From: Atriophallophorus winterbourni
Lineage: Eukaryota > Platyhelminthes > Trematoda > Plagiorchiida > Microphallidae
NCBI GenBank assembly: GCA_013407085.1
Contig: JACCGJ010015047.1
Span: forward strand, 62,001 to 126,000
Direction: 5' to 3'
Length of the DNA stretch: 64,000 nt
Shown here piece by piece: positions 55,493 to 64,000 of this stretch. The translations under genes were made by a program, and so were the position numbers. The notes beneath the pieces were generated by a model. The model was not told where the DNA came from. It saw only the letters and a program-made list of their open reading frames with translations, and did no database searches. The first letter of the stretch is position 1. Every line of letters starts with the position of its first letter.

Positions 55493-56130
55493 ATGTTCTC
55501 TTATTTGACACAAAAACTGCCTACCGACATTTTATTGCAGATTTGCGACGCAGTCCTCACTGCCCCCGAAGGCGACCGCTACCATAGCCTCGAACAAGCC
55601 GTGATTTCCCGCACGGTCCCGTCCGAACGCTTTAGGATGCAACAGCTTTTTGGCGATCTGGAGGTTGTCGGAAGAAAGCCATCTACGATATTGATGGAGA
55701 TGCGACAACTTCTGGGGTCAGCTCGTATGGACGAGTCGTTAATTCGTGAACTTTGGGTCGAGCGCCTACTGAAGTACGTGCAGGCTATCCTAGTTTCAGC
55801 AAAAAGTACTTTGATATCTTAGCTGACAGAGATGGCGGATGGCATCTTCGAGTGCATACACTCTCATCCGGATGCCCATATCACCACCGTAGCAGCAGGA
55901 CAAACACACACACACGAAGTAGAACCAATGATATCAAAGATACAGACCTTATGGCTGAGGTTGCAGAATTGCGCAGGGAGGTTCGAAACCTCACACTCAG
56001 CCGCAGGCCACAGTCACGCACCCCAACCCATTAGCGCTCGAAAAGCCGTAATAAATCACCAATATGCTGGGTTCACCGGAAGTATGGCGAGAAAACGCGA
56101 AGTTGCATAAAGCCTTGCGCATATCACACC
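55493..56130 (+). pseudogene. Gypsy gag with unusual Cys/His motif
   Basis: The 109-codon frame at 55493-55822 (RYHSLEQAVISRTVPSERFR, LFGDLEVVGRKPSTILMEMR) is the capsid region. It then shifts frame, passing ELRREVRNLTLSRRPQSR (about 55960) to a cysteine motif in ICWVHRKYGEKTRSCIKPC (56055-56110), which is the C-W-x-H...C-x3-C type known from CsRn1-like Gag rather than the usual CCHC. Stops and shifts make it non-functional here. Confidence 0.8.
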
Positions 56131-57083
56131 TCGCGAGCGGGAAACTTTCGGGCCGACAAGTAACGACGACTACCGCCGTCGGCCCTAAACGTTCGAGTCG
56201 TCTATTTTATATACCTGATAAGCCTACTGGCATACATTTTCTGGTAGACACCGGTGCAGAGGTAAGTGTGCTCCCGGTAGATGCGCACACAACGTCTAGC
56301 CCATTAAGTCAGCACTTAAGGGCAGCAAACGCATCCATAATAACAACCTACGGTCAACGCTCTTTGAATCTCGATTTAGGTTTGCGTCGTGAATTCCGCT
56401 GGATTTTCACGATCGCCGCGGTTTTGTTTGCAATACTAGGCGTCGACTTCTTGCACGCATACGATCTCCTCGTAGATTCTCGACGCTCGCAACTAATAGA
56501 TGGAACTACCCGTCTTGAAGTTCTTGGTACCCCGAGCAGAGACGCGAGGATATCTCCGATATTTAGCTACGGCGACATCGAACCATCATATGCCCCGTTG
56601 CTTGCGAACTATGCTAAATTATTTCGCGCATCACCGACTGTACTGCCTGCAGTCTCCACTCCAGTGGAACACCATATAACCAATAGTGGGCCACCGGTTT
56701 ACGGAAGACCGAGGCGATTAACGCCTGAAAAGTTGCAGATAGCGCACAAAGAGTTCCAGCACATGCTGGCATTGGGCATCATACGACCTTCAAGTAGCCT
56801 TTGGTCATCTCCTCTGCACATGGCACCCAATAAAAACGCAAACGATTGGCGCCTGTGTGGTGATTACCGCAGGTTAAATAAAGCGACAGTACCCGATAGG
56901 TACCCGATCCCGCATATTCAAGACCTGGCTGCCAATATAAATTGGTGTACCATTTTTAGCAAGCTAGACCTGGTTCGAGCGTATAACCGAATACCGGTCG
57001 CGAAAGCGGACACCCTAAATACGGCATTCACCACACCTTTTCGGACTTTACGAATTTGTCCGTTTGCCGTTTGGTGTATGTAA
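56064..57083 (+). pseudogene. Gypsy protease and RT N-terminal half
   Basis: 339 codons. Protease: IHFLVDTGAEVSVLPVDAHT (about residues 52-71). Linker: HHITNSGPPVYGRPRRLTPE. RT: SSLWSSPLHMAPNKNANDWR, CGDYRRLNKATVPDRYPIPH and IFSKLDLVRAYNRIPV with the first catalytic Asp. A frameshift at about 57065 takes the frame into the next segment, which starts MPFGVCNAAQTFQ. Confidence 0.85.
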
Positions 57084-57450
57084 TGCCGCTCAAACCTTCC
57101 AGCGATCCATGGACCAGGTTTGTAGAGGTGTAGATTGCGCTTACGTATATCTCGACGATGTACTGATTGCTAGCGCATCCAAGGAGGACCACATTCGCCA
57201 CCTAACGGCACTTTTTGATCGTTTGTCCAGTCATGAGATAGCGATCAATGCGTCTAAGTGCAGTTTTGGCCAGACTTAGATCGATTTCCTGGGTCATCGA
57301 CTTTTAGCCTCGGGTATTCGGCCACTGGATGAAAACACGGACGCCATTCTTAACTTCCCAGAGCCAAAAACGTTTAGGGAGCTCCGGCGTTTTCTGGGGC
57401 TGGTAAACTTTACCGCAGATTCATCCCACAGTGCGGACGAATCTCCCAGC
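57064..57450 (+). pseudogene. Gypsy RT palm and connection
   Basis: MPFGVCNAAQTFQRSMDQVC then YVYLDDVLIAS, the intact YxDD catalytic box, to a stop at 57277. The frame resumes as FLGHRLLASGIRPLDENT and FRELRRFLGLVNF (57285-57415). Confidence 0.83.
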
Positions 57451-57452
57451 CC

Positions 57453-57947
57453 TTGAGTGATTTGCTACGTGGTAGTGCGAAAATATTACTACTCACGGAA
57501 GAAGCCAAATCGGCTTCCACGTTGTTAAAGTCACACATAACAAACATCAAATCACTTAACCACTATAGGCCTGACGCCCCGCTGTCATTATTTATGGACG
57601 CATCTGCCGAAGCAGTGGGGGCGGTGCTTCAACAATACGTTGACGGGTCATGGTTCCCTATATCGTTCTTCTCTAAGCGGCTCCAGCCCGCAGAGACCCG
57701 ATATAGCACGTTCGGTAGAGAACTTTTGGCTATCTACCTCGGAATTAAACATTTTCGCCATTTCCTGGAGGGCAGACAGTTCGCAGTGTTTACTGATCAT
57801 AAGCCCCTCATCCACTCGCTCAGCAAGTCATCAGAGCGATATTCTCCTAGAGAGACGCGCACCTGGATTTTGTCAGTCAATTCACGACTGACATACAGCA
57901 TATCGCAGGTGCCCAAAACCCGGTCGCGGATGCACTCTCTCGAATAA
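57453..57947 (+). pseudogene. Gypsy RNase H
   Basis: LSLFMDASAEAVGAVLQQYV, FFSKRLQPAETRYSTFGREL and FAVFTDHKPLIHSLSKSSER are the RNase H motifs with their acidic catalytic residues. The frame shifts near 57850 just before the usual AGAQNPVADALSR ending, remnants of which are visible in another frame. Confidence 0.84.
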
Positions 57948-57958
57948 ATGTAGTAGAG

Positions 57959-58699
57959 TTGCCGTCCTCCATCGACCTCGGTGAAATCGCCGCAGCGCAA
58001 GCTGCTGACACCGAAACAGCACAGCTCAGGGACTCCACTTCCCTTGACATTAGACTTTTACCCTTGCCTGACGGCTCGGGCGATATCCTGTGCGACGTTT
58101 CACAAACCACACCCCGACCACTGATTCCATCTGCATTCAGGCGGCGCGTTTTTGAGGGATTACACAATCTCTCCCACCCTGGCATTCGTGCCAGTGTTAA
58201 AATGATAACGGCTCGATTTATTTGGCCAAAAGCTAGTAAGGATATTCGAAGTTGGGCCAAAGCGTGTCGTGAATGCCAGCTCACGAAAATCCATCGACAC
58301 ACCAAGAGTCCATTAGGAACTTTTGTCGAACCGGATGAGCGCTTCTCACACATACACGTAGACTTAGTCGGCCCATTGCCCCCTTCACGTGGCCACATAT
58401 ATATCCTCACGATAATCGACCGTTTCACCAGGTGGCCTGAGGCCATCCCACTTCACAACTGCTCTTTCGAGACAGTTGCACATGCCTTTTTCGAGCGTTG
58501 GGTGGCACAGTTCGGTTGTCCGGGTATTGTCACTACGGACCGAGGTTCCCATTTCGATGGTGCCTTCAGTAAATTGCTAGCTACTCTGGGTTGCCAGCAT
58601 CACCGAACTACAGCTTACCACCCCGCGGCGAATGGGATGGTCGAAAGGTTGCACAGACAGCTCAAGGCGGTATTGATGGCGCATGGAGGTATTGACTAG
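57959..58699 (+). pseudogene. Gypsy integrase zinc domain and catalytic core
   Basis: 246 codons. The HHCC zinc domain runs from LHNLSHPGIRASVKM to SWAKACRECQ (residues about 66-102). DDE core: HIHVDLVGPLPPSRGHIYIL (first Asp), GIVTTDRGSHFDGAFSK (second Asp), and YHPAANGMVERLHRQLKAVL (Glu). A stop at 58697 separates it from the C-terminal domain. Confidence 0.87.
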
Positions 58700-58729
58700 A
58701 CCAAAGTCCTACCGATCGTCCTCCTAGGT

Positions 58730-59266
58730 TTGAGATCAACCTTTAAAACCCTTTTGCAGGCTACCGTAGCCAAATTGACATACGGTCGCGCCATCGCTCT
58801 ACCTGGCGAGTATGTCGCCCCACACAAACAATCACCCTTCACCTACGGCAATTACGTGGCGCGCTTCCGCCATTACATGGGTCGTTTTCGCCCATCACCC
58901 CCGCGGCTTCAGGCCAAATCATCACATGTCCCAAAGGAGTTGGCTAATTGTCCACATGTTTTGCTCCGGGATGACATGGTGAAGCATCCTCTTCACCCTC
59001 CTTATACTGGACCGTTCAGAGTAATTCGGCGGTCTCCCAAGACGGTGGTCATTGACCCTGTCGGCAAGCATGACACTGTCTCAATCGACAGAGTCAAGCC
59101 GGCTTTCATGGACGAGGAAGTTATCCCAAATGACCCAACGCCAACCCCGGCACCACTGGTCATTAACCCTCCTGTACCCACAGCTTACATAGAGCCGGCC
59201 ACTACAGGAACCAAACGTGCTAAACGGCAACTTGTTCGATTCGCTGATTTTGTTGTAAATAGTTAA
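58730..59266 (+). pseudogene. Gypsy integrase C-terminal domain
   Basis: 178 codons: ATVAKLTYGRAIALPGEYVA, CPHVLLRDDMVKHPLHPPYT, GPFRVIRRSPKTVVIDPVGK, the SH3-like C-terminal fold with the GPF/Y module. It ends with a basic tail. Separated from the core by one stop codon. Confidence 0.85.
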
Positions 59267-59951
59267 TACTTACATATCTTTTGGCATACACGCGTGCATT
59301 ATTTCGTACCTCATTCTAATCACTCGGTCGTGGCCCTTAACCCATGCACCAGGGAGTTTTCTTCTCTTCTTTACCTTAGCTACGCACCCACCCACCGCTG
59401 ATGCCACTGAATCGCGCACCATTTCTGGTCCACCTACGCTTGCCTCCAACTCACCCGGTAGCCCCAACCACCAACAACGAGCACCATTGTTCCAACACGA
59501 CTGTCATGTCACACAAGGTCCTTACCAGCACAGATTGACATGCCAACCGATTCTCAGGAAATTCTGAACAGGGACTGTGTTTTCGAAGCTTCTGGTTCTT
59601 GTTGTCAAGCCCACGAATGCGCCTGTTTCTGCTCAAATTGAGTTCATACTAAGACCACGCCAAACGTGGAAATCCTGCTAGCAGCTGTTCACTCCATGTA
59701 AGGCGGCTCGGCAGTATGTTCACAAACATATGAGACGCTACTTAGCTTAGTCCTGATCGGTTCACCGTACATCCTACTCTCGAACCACCGAAGATCGACC
59801 CACGCAGACCGAACGCCCTGGCTGACTTTTATGTGACTGGCTGCTGAGAGACTACGTTTCTACCCGGGGTAACCTGACACCCGCATGTCCCACGCTACTG
59901 GCAACTCCCGATCAGAATTCTTCGCTGACCAGACGTCTTGAAGGGGGGTTG
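59267..59951. other. Untranslated 3' region of the CsRn1-like element
   Basis: Between the last pol stop and the 3' LTR. No motif, ends with polypurine tract at about 59940-59950. Confidence 0.6.
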
Positions 59952-60125
59952 TGTAACACCGCTTGTTTTTCCTTATCAAAACATTGAACTTGACAATTAT
60001 AACTTTCGTTCGTGCGTGCATCGTGACCGCTCTGTACACGTTTCAGCTACCGCTATATAACTTCCAGTCAACCTGCCATTTTTGCAACATTCTTGAGGAC
60101 ATTATTGTAGTAATCCGGTCTACTA
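59952..60125 (+). repeat. 3' LTR of the CsRn1-like element
   Basis: Starts tgtaacaccgcttg, ends ccggtctacta, with a 9-base stretch (around acaattataac) absent from the 5' LTR. Preceded by the polypurine tract. The small difference between LTRs indicates a fairly recent insertion; the substitution count should be made by alignment. Confidence 0.9.
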
Positions 60126-60540
60126 CAATTTGTACTGACAATATCGTTTCGCTCAAACGATCGTTATCACTAGAGATTTATCGATTTCCTGTTAACTTAA
60201 TCACTCACATTTCACCAATTTTTGTTTAGTTTTTTTCTCAGTTAACAAAATTCTTCTGTTGAATACGATTTTGTACATAATCAACTCATCAATTAATCAC
60301 AATACGCTTCTGTTGTGCGCGTAACCCGCATTCTTGGTCGATATGGGTTTTGGGAATTTCCTCTTGAGGACGTAATATTTCGAGTAGAAATATTGAAGAC
60401 ATCACAAAACAACAAGGAATCACTAAAGGAGGATTGCGAATTATATGTACGTGGATCGAAAGAACTGTTCGTGAGCCAGATCGCCTTTTTTGTACTGCGT
60501 GTTTCTACACTAGATTGACTGGTCCACTACAGTGCATATT
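60126..60540 (+). repeat. Probable remainder of the older element's 3' LTR, then unknown sequence
   Basis: After the caattt duplicate, the sequence (tgtactgacaatatcg...) should continue the LTR that began at 54936. Its end is not evident. The rest holds no recognisable gene; a 67-codon frame at 60315-60518 has no motif. Confidence 0.5.
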
Positions 60541-60544
60541 GGGC

Positions 60545-60740
60545 TCATCAATTGTAGTACACGAAGGATTTGTGTATCACGTAGGGCTCACTAATTTGTA
60601 GTGGACGAACGATTCGTGTATCACGTCGGGCTCACCAATTTGTAGTAGACTGATCACTACAATAATGTCCCCAGGAAAGTAGGAGAACAAGCACAGAAGA
60701 ATGAAGGTTTATCGCGGTAGCCAAAACGTGCACGAAGGTA
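60545..60740 (-). mobile_element. CsRn1-like LTR end with tandemly repeated primer region
   Basis: On the minus strand: cacgttttggctaccgcgat, ttctcctactttcctggggacattattgtagt and gtctactacaaattggtgag (split here for length) followed by cccgacgtgatacacg. Three tandem units of about 45 bp follow, each containing tactacaaatt (or variant), gtgagccc and gtgatacac (plus-strand 60545-60650). The LTR part is similar to 55090-55185. No coding region is attached. Confidence 0.7.
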
Positions 60741-60744
60741 CAGG

Positions 60745-61745
60745 GTAGCAATTACGTAAATGATATTCTGGACGCGGTAGCGATCGATTGTCTTCTATTC
60801 GCGGATGATCTGAAACTGTGGGCCTCTGTCAGTTCCTGCGATGGCCACAAGCAACTGCAACAAGCAAATGATGACTTAGTCAGTTGGACACATCGCTGGT
60901 CACTGACTATCAATGAGGACAAGACAGTGGTCATGCGCATAAACTCCGATGACACTGGTGGTGAATAATTTCTTGGAGGTAAGCCTATTAGAGCGGTGAC
61001 GGTCGAAAAAGACTTAGGGATTCTGGTTATGGATTCCGTGAAGTCGAAGGCTGGCACTTGTCGGAGAATAGGCAGCGCTACCAGCATGTTCTGGGCGATT
61101 CGGCGTTCATTTGCGTCCATTACCCCGCAAATGTTCCAGAAACTTTTATCTGTGTACATTCGTCTGCTGTTGGAATATGCCTACCTGTTGCATTTCCTCA
61201 GTCTAAAGGCGAATGCGACTCCTTGGAAAGAATACAAAGGAGGGGCACTAAGATGGTTTGTGGAAAACGCCAACTCGCGTACGAGGATAGGAGGAGCTTG
61301 CTGAAACTCTACACCTGAAAATTTAAAAGGAAATGATTTGACCGACTCCTTACACGCCGTATTCTGTTTGGCCAATATGGAGACGAGTTTTTCCAGTACT
61401 ACCGATTAGTAGGCGATTCGAGGACTCAGGGACATGACTTTAAGTTGCAGAAGACTAGAAGGCTGAAGCTGAGTAATGCGCGCACGCTATTCACCTGGGT
61501 GGTAAACACGTGGAACTCACTACCGAAAGTGCTTTTGTCTCTACCATCTGAACAGCTATTCGGAAGCGCGTTGGATCAGCATTTTTTGAGACGGATGGAC
61601 TTGATCCCCGGAGTGATAAAGTGGCGTTCTTCTACTCTCAGAGTTTGCCTTGTCAGCAGAAGTCACTTATGTTTATTACTGTGATGGAGCTTGAACTAGA
61701 TTTTATCCCTTCGCGTTCAATTCAGAAGAAGAACTTGAACTGAAC
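60745..61745 (+). mobile_element. CR1-like LINE 3' half
   Basis: RT catalytic box LLFADDLKLWASV (about 60797), LTINEDKTVVMRI (60905), then AVTVEKDLGILVMDSVKSKA (60996), MFQKLLSVYIRLLLEYAYLL, QRRGTKMVCGKRQLAYEDRR (61235-61300), and the end LNARTLFTWVVNTWNSLPKV-like block (61465-61530). 3' tail with gaactgaactgaactgac at 61735-61755. Frameshifts near 60970, 61180 and 61310. The last 450 bp are a near copy of 46280-46740. Confidence 0.8.
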
Positions 61746-61749
61746 TGAA

Positions 61750-62160
61750 CTGACTCGAAAGCGTACAGCGTCACGCAACTCGCATGATTGATGGTTAGCG
61801 ACGGAAACCTTACGCTGCACGCCTAAAGTCCCTAGAACTTTTTTCACTTACGCGCCGTCATTTGAGAGGTGACTTAATTGAAACCTCCAAGATCTTAAAG
61901 GGGTTAAGTGGCGTTATCATGACCGACTTCTTTGCCCTAAGTCCTGAGCTGGGCACTTGGGGCCATTCACTCAAACTTGCTAAGGAGCGATGTAGACTAG
62001 ACTCCAGGAAAAACGTTTTTAGCTCCAGGGTGGTAAATTTCTGGAACCGGCTTCCAAAATAACTTATATCCTACAGTTCTGTCGCAAGTTTGAAGAACGG
62101 TTTAGACCACATCTGGGGTAAGCTTTTTCCTGAATTCTCTCTCTAATTTCTATGCAAGAT
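61750..62160 (+). mobile_element. CR1-like LINE, second C-terminal fragment
   Basis: HLRGDLIETSKILKGLSGVI, SLKLAKERCRLDSRKNVFSS and RVVNFWNRLPK (61855-62060) form the CR1 C-terminal block, from a different copy than the one just upstream. The short tail is followed by unrecognised sequence. Confidence 0.75.
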
Positions 62161-62509
62161 TAGGTAGTTCACCATTTTTACCGTTGTTTGGTAGGTAATT
62201 AAATGCCGAAGTTCAGTTTGTTTAATACACAAATTTTCTTTAGCTGACCTCTCACCGTACTGGTGAGAAGAAATGTATTTTTATCTTTCCAGCATCATTC
62301 ATAACGAGGTGCTTCCTAAATACAACCCGGATAATCCCTTGGCATCGCGGTCGTCGAGGATATCCAAATCACAATGAGAATAAACGCTTTGGCAGTGGTG
62401 GTTGCTTCTCTGCAGCTTTTCACCGAAAGAAATTCTGGGCGCTCCATTGGCATGTTAGCCACTTTCTTTTCTGTGCAACTGAACTCAATCGAAAAGAAAA
62501 ACCAGGGAA

Positions 62510-62905
62510 AACATTGGAGTTTTGTATCTGGATGACGGAAAATTAGCCGATACCGACCTGTCTAAGGCGACTGCTTTCTCTAGGTTCTTCAGTGGCGTTC
62601 AGAGACGTGATAATTCTTTAATTGCTACGTCTAGCTCGTTTAATCTACTACCTGGCGCTGCTGCACTAGATGAGTTGTCCTTCATGGAATCGGAGGTGTA
62701 TGAAGCACTTATCCGTGTTCGCGTCAACAAAGCTGAGGGACCAGACGGTATCCACTGGATTATGATGAAGAATCTTGCCCCAGTGATCACAGAATGTTAT
62801 GTCTATACTGCACTGTTGTTGGCCCAGCCCGTTTGGTCTGAGAGAACGCAACCGTCACTCAACTCGTCTATTTACCGAATGCCAAGAGTATCACAATTGA
62901 GCAAA
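62510..62905 (+). mobile_element. CR1-like LINE, RT N-terminal fragment
   Basis: A 129-codon frame with KATAFSRFFSGVQRRDN, SEVYEALIRVRVNKAEGPDG and IHWIMMKNLAPVITE, the segment before and at RT motif 0 in CR1 (cf. KA-GPDGI-P-LLK-LA). It is cut at 62905 by the LTR of the following Gypsy element. Confidence 0.75.
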
Positions 62906-63018
62906 TGTTGAATATCACAGTGAATAAAAATCACAATAAGAACTCACTATCAATCTTGATTGGTCGATTAATCGATAGTTCGTTCACTGTCTATACGACA
63001 GAGGGTGCCCTCCTAACA
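62906..63018 (-). repeat. LTR of Gypsy element
   Basis: 113 bp starting TGTTAGGAGGG and ending TTCAACA on the minus strand, so it has TG...CA ends with TGTT/AACA inverted repeats. It follows the polypurine tract directly. The plus-strand flank is gcaaa (62901-62905); the matching duplicate should lie beyond the window. Confidence 0.8.
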
Positions 63019-63027
63019 CCTCCCCCT

Positions 63028-64000
63028 TTAAGCTTGGTTGTCGTATGACTTCATTTTTGAGTTCACTTGCAGGCGGGTTACGGGAATACGTCTTCGATCA
63101 GTTCGTCTTCTTTGTCTGCATTCCGGAGAATTAATTCGAGGGTGATCTTCTTCCGTTGGCTTTGTTTGTTCTGGGTTTTTGAGGTTGAATTCACCCAGTT
63201 GGATTTCCAATGGAGTTTCCTGTATACTTGGGGAATTCCGTTTTGCACCTAACGCCCTTAGTTGATCTGCATGTCGTACCCACGTTTCTTTTCCAACCAT
63301 TATCTCGTAGCAAACGTGTCCCACGATCTTGCTAACGATCCTCGGGGTCCATTTGATCTCATCACCACGGTAATCCTTGGCGAGGACATTTTGTCCGACC
63401 ATAAATTTTCGGAATTTTGCACCATTTTGTCTATTACATTTCGCTTTCATTTTGAGATTTTTATTGGTATGATTCACCGTGTTTGGTCGCATGAGATCGA
63501 AGATGGTTCTCGGTTTTTGCCTTAGCATGACTTCCGCAGGCGATATGGCTCTAGGTACGTTAGGATTAGGTGTGATTCGGTAGAACGTCAAAAATTTCTG
63601 CAGAACCTCTTCCGTATTTCCTTCCCCCGCTGCTTTAAGCATTGCTCGCTTGAAAGTGTCCACAAACCTCTCCACTTGTCCGTTCGATTGTGGGTGATAT
63701 GGGGGTGTGCGGATGTGCTTCATACCATGTTGTCGGCAAAATGATCCGAACTCATTCGACGTAAATTGGCTTCCATTATCGGTCACCAATGTCTTTGGAT
63801 AACCAAATCTAGCGAAAGTTTCTTGCAGCTTTTTGATTGTCGTCCGAGTTGTTGTGTTGGTGAGAGGGAAACTTCTGGACATTTGCTGTGTGAGTCCACC
63901 AGTAGGAGATACGATATTCCGCTCAGTGGGCCCGCGAAATCCAAGTGAATTCTTGACCAGGGTTCTGTGGGATTGGGCCATGGGTGTGGTTCACACTTTG
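63028..64000 (-). pseudogene. Gypsy integrase, frameshifted once, 5' end outside window
   Basis: The open frame 63981-63028 contains TLVTDNGSQFTSNEF (second catalytic Asp), YHPQSNGQVERFVDTFKRAM (catalytic Glu), FRKFMVGQNVLAKDYRGDEI and the C-terminal WTPRIVSKIVGHVCYEIMVG. The first about 40 residues of this frame are out of register: in another frame the same DNA reads HLDFAGPLSGISYLLLVDSH, the expected integrase core start. So one frameshift lies near 63870. The last residues are basic and polar. Confidence 0.85.

Larger units (their letters stand above)
55021..60125 (+). mobile_element. CsRn1-like Ty3/Gypsy element, nearly complete, two LTRs and TSD
   Basis: LTRs at 55021-55185 (165 bp) and 59952-60125 (174 bp) differ mainly by a 9-bp gap and a few bases. 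They are flanked by a direct repeat caattt at 55015-55020 and 60126-60131. A primer site ggtgaacccctccg-like sequence (attggtgaaccctcc) follows the 5' LTR, and a polypurine tract gaaggggggttg precedes the 3' LTR. Inside: gag (55493-56130), protease (about 56190), RT (56690-57450), RNase H (57590-57950), integrase (57959-59266). It is broken by about five frameshifts or stops. It sits in the 3' LTR of the element at 51698-55020, so it is the younger of the two. Confidence 0.9.
62906..64000 (-). mobile_element. Ty3/Gypsy element, 3' end with LTR, runs off the window
   Basis: On the minus strand the window edge enters integrase, continues to the pol stop at about 63028, a polypurine tract (aaagggggaggtg, 63019-63032) and an LTR at 63018-62906. 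The protein resembles elements annotated as K02A2.6-like (a Mag-like branch), distinct from the CsRn1-like copies. The 5' part lies beyond 64000. Confidence 0.85.

Noticed and set aside
60752..61159. 135-codon minus-strand frame
   Set aside because: Complement of the CR1 RT catalytic region, which is clearly coded on the plus strand.
1..64000. tRNA, rRNA genes, CRISPR arrays, bacterial operons
   Set aside because: None seen; the introns, LINEs and Gypsy elements show eukaryotic nuclear DNA. A tRNAscan run would be needed to exclude a tRNA gene with certainty.

Overview
The window is eukaryotic nuclear DNA, AT-rich, with long introns and dense layers of decayed retrotransposons. The mix of elements suggests a flatworm, most likely a digenean trematode. 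There are Ty3/Gypsy elements resembling the CsRn1 group (Trp-like primer site, unusual Gag Cys/His motif), CR1-like and RTE-like LINEs, short non-autonomous retroposons, and hammerhead-ribozyme-like repeats of the sort known from schistosomes. The species cannot be fixed from the sequence alone.

Two host genes can be supported. The first, on the + strand (17686-28199), is a secreted or membrane-anchored histidine acid phosphatase. It has two shared exons (17686-18150, 19582-19857) followed by two intact, homologous 3' exons (23042-23629 and 27564-28199). Both accept the same splice phase and both carry the second catalytic His-Asp motif, so they look like alternative terminal exons with different membrane tails. 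The second gene, on the - strand (37589 down to 33681 and probably beyond), encodes a secretory protein I do not recognise. It has a signal peptide exon, a long acidic Ser/Thr/Glu/Asp-rich exon, and a short exon with four cysteines. All its splice phases agree.

Layout. 1-2.3 kb: no gene seen. 2.4-5.8 kb: RTE-like LINE (-). 5.8-15.7 kb: two Ty3/Gypsy copies head to head, forming a degenerate inverted repeat centred near 9.41 kb. They are interrupted by a CR1-like LINE, a solo LTR and several short retroposons, many with clear target-site duplications. 15.7-17.6 kb: two full SINE-like copies and no gene. 17.7-28.2 kb: the acid phosphatase gene, with introns holding a foldback element, a LINE fossil and a palindromic element. 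28.2-33.6 kb: no gene, several hammerhead-like repeats. 33.7-37.6 kb: the acidic secretory gene. 37.6-46 kb: gene-poor, with hammerhead-like repeats and CR1 fossils. 46-64 kb: almost wholly transposons. These include a Gypsy 3' end with LTR, a LINE with a 5' inversion and C-terminal zinc fingers, a CsRn1-like element, a second near-complete CsRn1-like element (55021-60125, two LTRs, TSD) inserted in the first one's 3' LTR, more CR1 pieces, and the 3' end of a third Gypsy type running off the window.

No transposon here has an unbroken set of reading frames. Coordinates of LINE and SINE ends without a target-site duplication are approximate. Similarity statements come from reading by eye, not from alignments or database searches.
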